From contig JALEWA010000101.1 in assembly GCA_022788085.1 (NCBI GenBank), positions 1 through 64,000 of the forward strand: a stretch of DNA of 64,000 nt. The letters run 5' to 3'. Below the pieces are notes generated by a model. The model had not been told where the DNA came from, searched no databases, and saw nothing but the letters and a program-made list of their open reading frames with translations. The DNA comes from Lachnospiraceae bacterium (GTDB taxonomy: Bacteria; Bacillota; Clostridia; Lachnospirales; Lachnospiraceae). The translations under genes were made by a program, and so were the position numbers. Every line of letters starts with the position of its first letter. Position 1 is the stretch's first letter. Below, piece by piece: positions 61,260 to 64,000 of the stretch.

Positions 61260-62726
61260 ATGAAATATTCCATAAAACAGCAAATTGCAATGATTTTTAT
61301 AGCAGTAATGGCTGGAACCATTATATTATGCTGGTTTATTAATAATACATTTTTGGAGAATTTCTACATTAATCATAAGACGGCAGCGATACATTCTGCC
61401 TATGACAGTATCAATGAGGCTGCAAATACCGGTGATATCGCATCTGCAAAATTCGATGTAGAATTACGTAAAATTTGTGATATGTATAATATCAGTGTGG
61501 TGGTAATCGATGCACAATCCAATACAATTAAGTCATCATCGCGAGATACGGAAATGTTAATTAGAAGACTATATGATAATGTCTTTTCACCAAGAGATAC
61601 GAAAGACTATCTTGAGGAAACGGAGCATTATTCCGTCGCCATGCAGGTGGACTGGGCAACAAACACGGAATATCTGGAGATGTGGGGTGTCCTGGATAAT
61701 GGGAATCTTTTTCAAATGCGTTCGCCTCTTGAAAGCATAAGAGATAGTGTAAAGCTTGCTAATCGATTTCTTGCTTATGTAGGAGTGTTTGCGACTGCAT
61801 TAAGTGCAGTATTTATATGGTTTGTCACAACGAAAATCACAAAACCAATTATGCAGTTGAAAGATATTTCAGAAAAAATGACAAATCTTGATTTTGAAAC
61901 AAAATATCAAAGTCAGGGAAAAAATGAGATAGATTTACTTGGAGAGCATATCAATCAGCTATCCAGTACTTTGGAACGAACTATTTCCGAGTTAAAGACT
62001 GCAAATAACGAATTGCAGCAGGACATCAGGAAAAAAGAAGAAATCGATGAAATGAGAAAAGAATTCCTTTCCAATGTTTCGCATGAGCTAAAAACTCCTT
62101 TAGCGCTGATCCAAGGATATGCAGAAGGCTTGAAGGAAGGGATTAACAGTGATGATGAGGAGAGTAGGAATTTCTATTGTGATGTTATTATGGATGAAGC
62201 CGGTAAGATGAATACTATGGTTAAGAAACTGTTAACCTTGAATCAACTGGAATTTGGAAATGATAATATCTCGATGGAACGTTTTGATATTGTTACCATG
62301 GTCAATAATTTCCTGCAATCAGCAGATATCCTGCTGAAACAAAACGAAGTTAAACTCCGTGTAGAAGAAAAACCGCCTATTTATGTATGGGCAGATGAAT
62401 TCAAGGTTGAGGAAGTAATTCGTAATTATTTCAGTAATGCCATGAACCATGTGAGCGGTGAAAGAATCATTGATATCAAATATGAGCTGTTAGATGGAAA
62501 AGTTAGGGTATGCGTTTTTAACACAGGAGAACCAATTCCGGAAGATGCCATGCCACATATATGGGAGAAATTTTACAAAGTGGACAAGGCAAGAACACGG
62601 GAATATGGCGGTAGCGGAGTAGGACTTTCCATTGTAAAGGCTATTATGGAGTCAATGAATCAGCAGTATGGTGTAAAGAATTATACAAATGGTGTAGAGT
62701 TCTGGATGGAACTTGAAACAAAATAA
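61260..62726 (+). CDS. Sensor histidine kinase
   Basis: HAMP; FLSNVSHELKTPLALIQGYAEGLKEG; YFSNAMNHV; GGSGVGLSIVKA. Confidence 0.95.
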   Translation: MKYSIKQQIAMIFIAVMAGTIILCWFINNTFLENFYINHKTAAIHSAYDSINEAANTGDIASAKFDVELRKICDMYNISVVVIDAQSNTIKSSSRDTEMLIRRLYDNVFSPRDTKDYLEETEHYSVAMQVDWATNTEYLEMWGVLDNGNLFQMRSPLESIRDSVKLANRFLAYVGVFATALSAVFIWFVTTKITKPIMQLKDISEKMTNLDFETKYQSQGKNEIDLLGEHINQLSSTLERTISELKTANNELQQDIRKKEEIDEMRKEFLSNVSHELKTPLALIQGYAEGLKEGINSDDEESRNFYCDVIMDEAGKMNTMVKKLLTLNQLEFGNDNISMERFDIVTMVNNFLQSADILLKQNEVKLRVEEKPPIYVWADEFKVEEVIRNYFSNAMNHVSGERIIDIKYELLDGKVRVCVFNTGEPIPEDAMPHIWEKFYKVDKARTREYGGSGVGLSIVKAIMESMNQQYGVKNYTNGVEFWMELETK

Positions 62727-62740
62727 ACGGAGGTGTTATT

Positions 62741-63487
62741 GTGAAGAAGGGGAAGATAATAGGAATTACAGTAATGGTGGCGAGCTTATTGACTGGATGT
62801 GTTGATGCTATGCCGGATTTAACAGAAGAGCAGTCTGCACTCATTGCTGAATATGCAGCTGATATGCTGTTAAAGTATTCACCAAATTACAACTATAGGA
62901 TAGCAGATGAAGAAGCACTTGCTGAAGAAGAAACAACAGAAGAAATGATAGAAGAGGCTACACAGGAGCAGAGCGAAGTGGCACAAGAGGAACAGACGCA
63001 GGAATCTGTCAATGAGATGGAAACAGTAGAAACGGAGAACTCATTAAATGTGATTGATGCATCAGAGGTTGATTTTGCAGAAACTTTTGGTGTTGATGGA
63101 GTTGAAATTCGTTATGATTTGCTGGAGGTATGTAATTCCTATCCAAAAGGGGAGAGTGGAAGTGGCTTTTCTGTTAATGCGCCGGAAGGAAAATCACTAA
63201 TTGTGATAAGTTTTATAGTAGAAAACAAGAGTGAAGAGCCAGTCATCTGTGATCTTTTTGAAAAAGATTTTGATGTCAGCATGAATCTTAACAATAGTAA
63301 TTATAAGAAAATCTCAAGTACTTTATTGGTAAATGACTTTACTACGTATATAGAAGAAATTCCTGCAGGAGAGAACAGAGAGGTAGTTATTGTAGCTGAA
63401 ACAGGAGAGATATCAGAGGAAGAAATTAATTCCTGCATACTAAGAATTAGCTCAGATGATGAAAGTATTACTGTTAAATTGAAATAA
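62741..63487 (+). CDS. Lipoprotein with a DUF5067-like C-terminal domain (GTG start)
   Basis: LLTGC lipobox, acidic linker, VNAPEGKSLIVISFIVENKSEEPV. Confidence 0.7.
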   Translation: MKKGKIIGITVMVASLLTGCVDAMPDLTEEQSALIAEYAADMLLKYSPNYNYRIADEEALAEEETTEEMIEEATQEQSEVAQEEQTQESVNEMETVETENSLNVIDASEVDFAETFGVDGVEIRYDLLEVCNSYPKGESGSGFSVNAPEGKSLIVISFIVENKSEEPVICDLFEKDFDVSMNLNNSNYKKISSTLLVNDFTTYIEEIPAGENREVVIVAETGEISEEEINSCILRISSDDESITVKLK

Positions 63488-63654
63488 TTGTTAATGCTCA
63501 AAACAAAAATTGAATAAAAAAACAAAAATTAACTGAAAATATTTGTAATTACGAATATATGTATGTTATAATCTAAATAAGATGAGTATTCTGCAAAGCA
63601 TTATGATAAAGAGATTGAAAATATTTCAATTATCTGATGGAATGGAGGTTTAAT

Positions 63655-64000
63655 ATGGAGACTAAGATTCTCTTAGAAAATGGTACAAATGAACTTGAAG
63701 TGCTTGAATTTATTGTGGATGGTAATTATTACGGAATAAACGTTGCGAAAATTAAAGAAATTACTCCATATCAGCCTGTAACACCGGTTCCAAATACACA
63801 TCCAAGTGTAGAAGGTATATTTATGCCTAGAGATACGATGATTACAGCAATTGATTTGCGAAATTGCCTTCAAAGAGGTCAGTCACAGCCTGAAGGACTA
63901 TTTATTATTACAAGTTTTAACAAGTTGGATATTGCTTTCCATGTAGATGCGGTTGTTGGCATACATAGAGTTTCTTGGGCGGATATTATCAAACCAGGGG
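63655..64000 (+). CDS. CheW-domain protein, probably CheV (3' truncated by window)
   Basis: METKILLENGTNELEVLEFIVDGNYYGINVAKIKEITPYQPVTPVPNTHPSVEGIFMPRDTMITAIDLR. Confidence 0.85.
   Translation, partial: METKILLENGTNELEVLEFIVDGNYYGINVAKIKEITPYQPVTPVPNTHPSVEGIFMPRDTMITAIDLRNCLQRGQSQPEGLFIITSFNKLDIAFHVDAVVGIHRVSWADIIKPG

Overview
This 64 kb window looks like a low-GC Firmicute chromosome, with gene content and style typical of Lachnospiraceae (taxonomy is inference). Most of it is ordinary core genome: thiamine genes (thiF end, thiG, thiH, thiE-like, thiN), Hsp20 behind a CIRCE element, trpB, a MutS2-like gene, TrkH/TrkA, gpmI, eno, pstSCAB-phoU, secG-rnr-smpB-ssrA, cheA/Hpt/CheW-CheV, and several GGDEF/EAL and two-component proteins. 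The best candidate for an undescribed system is at about 7.8-9.1 kb. It is a purine-rich array with a 73-bp period, made of TTACGTG-(25/26 nt)-CACGTAA dyads, lying directly upstream of and co-oriented with a PD-(D/E)XK-like protein. Other points of interest are: a leader peptide plus attenuator before the MutS2-like gene; a leader peptide plus terminator before a BmrCD-like heterodimeric ABC exporter; a 13-bp helix that buries the eno Shine-Dalgarno; a Cys-rich insertion in enolase; a hybrid kinase that has lost both phospho-acceptors; two multi-deletion mosaic pseudogenes (MATE::RCC1 and SBP::MCP); and several families of intergenic hairpin repeats. All calls are from reading the sequence; no database search was run.
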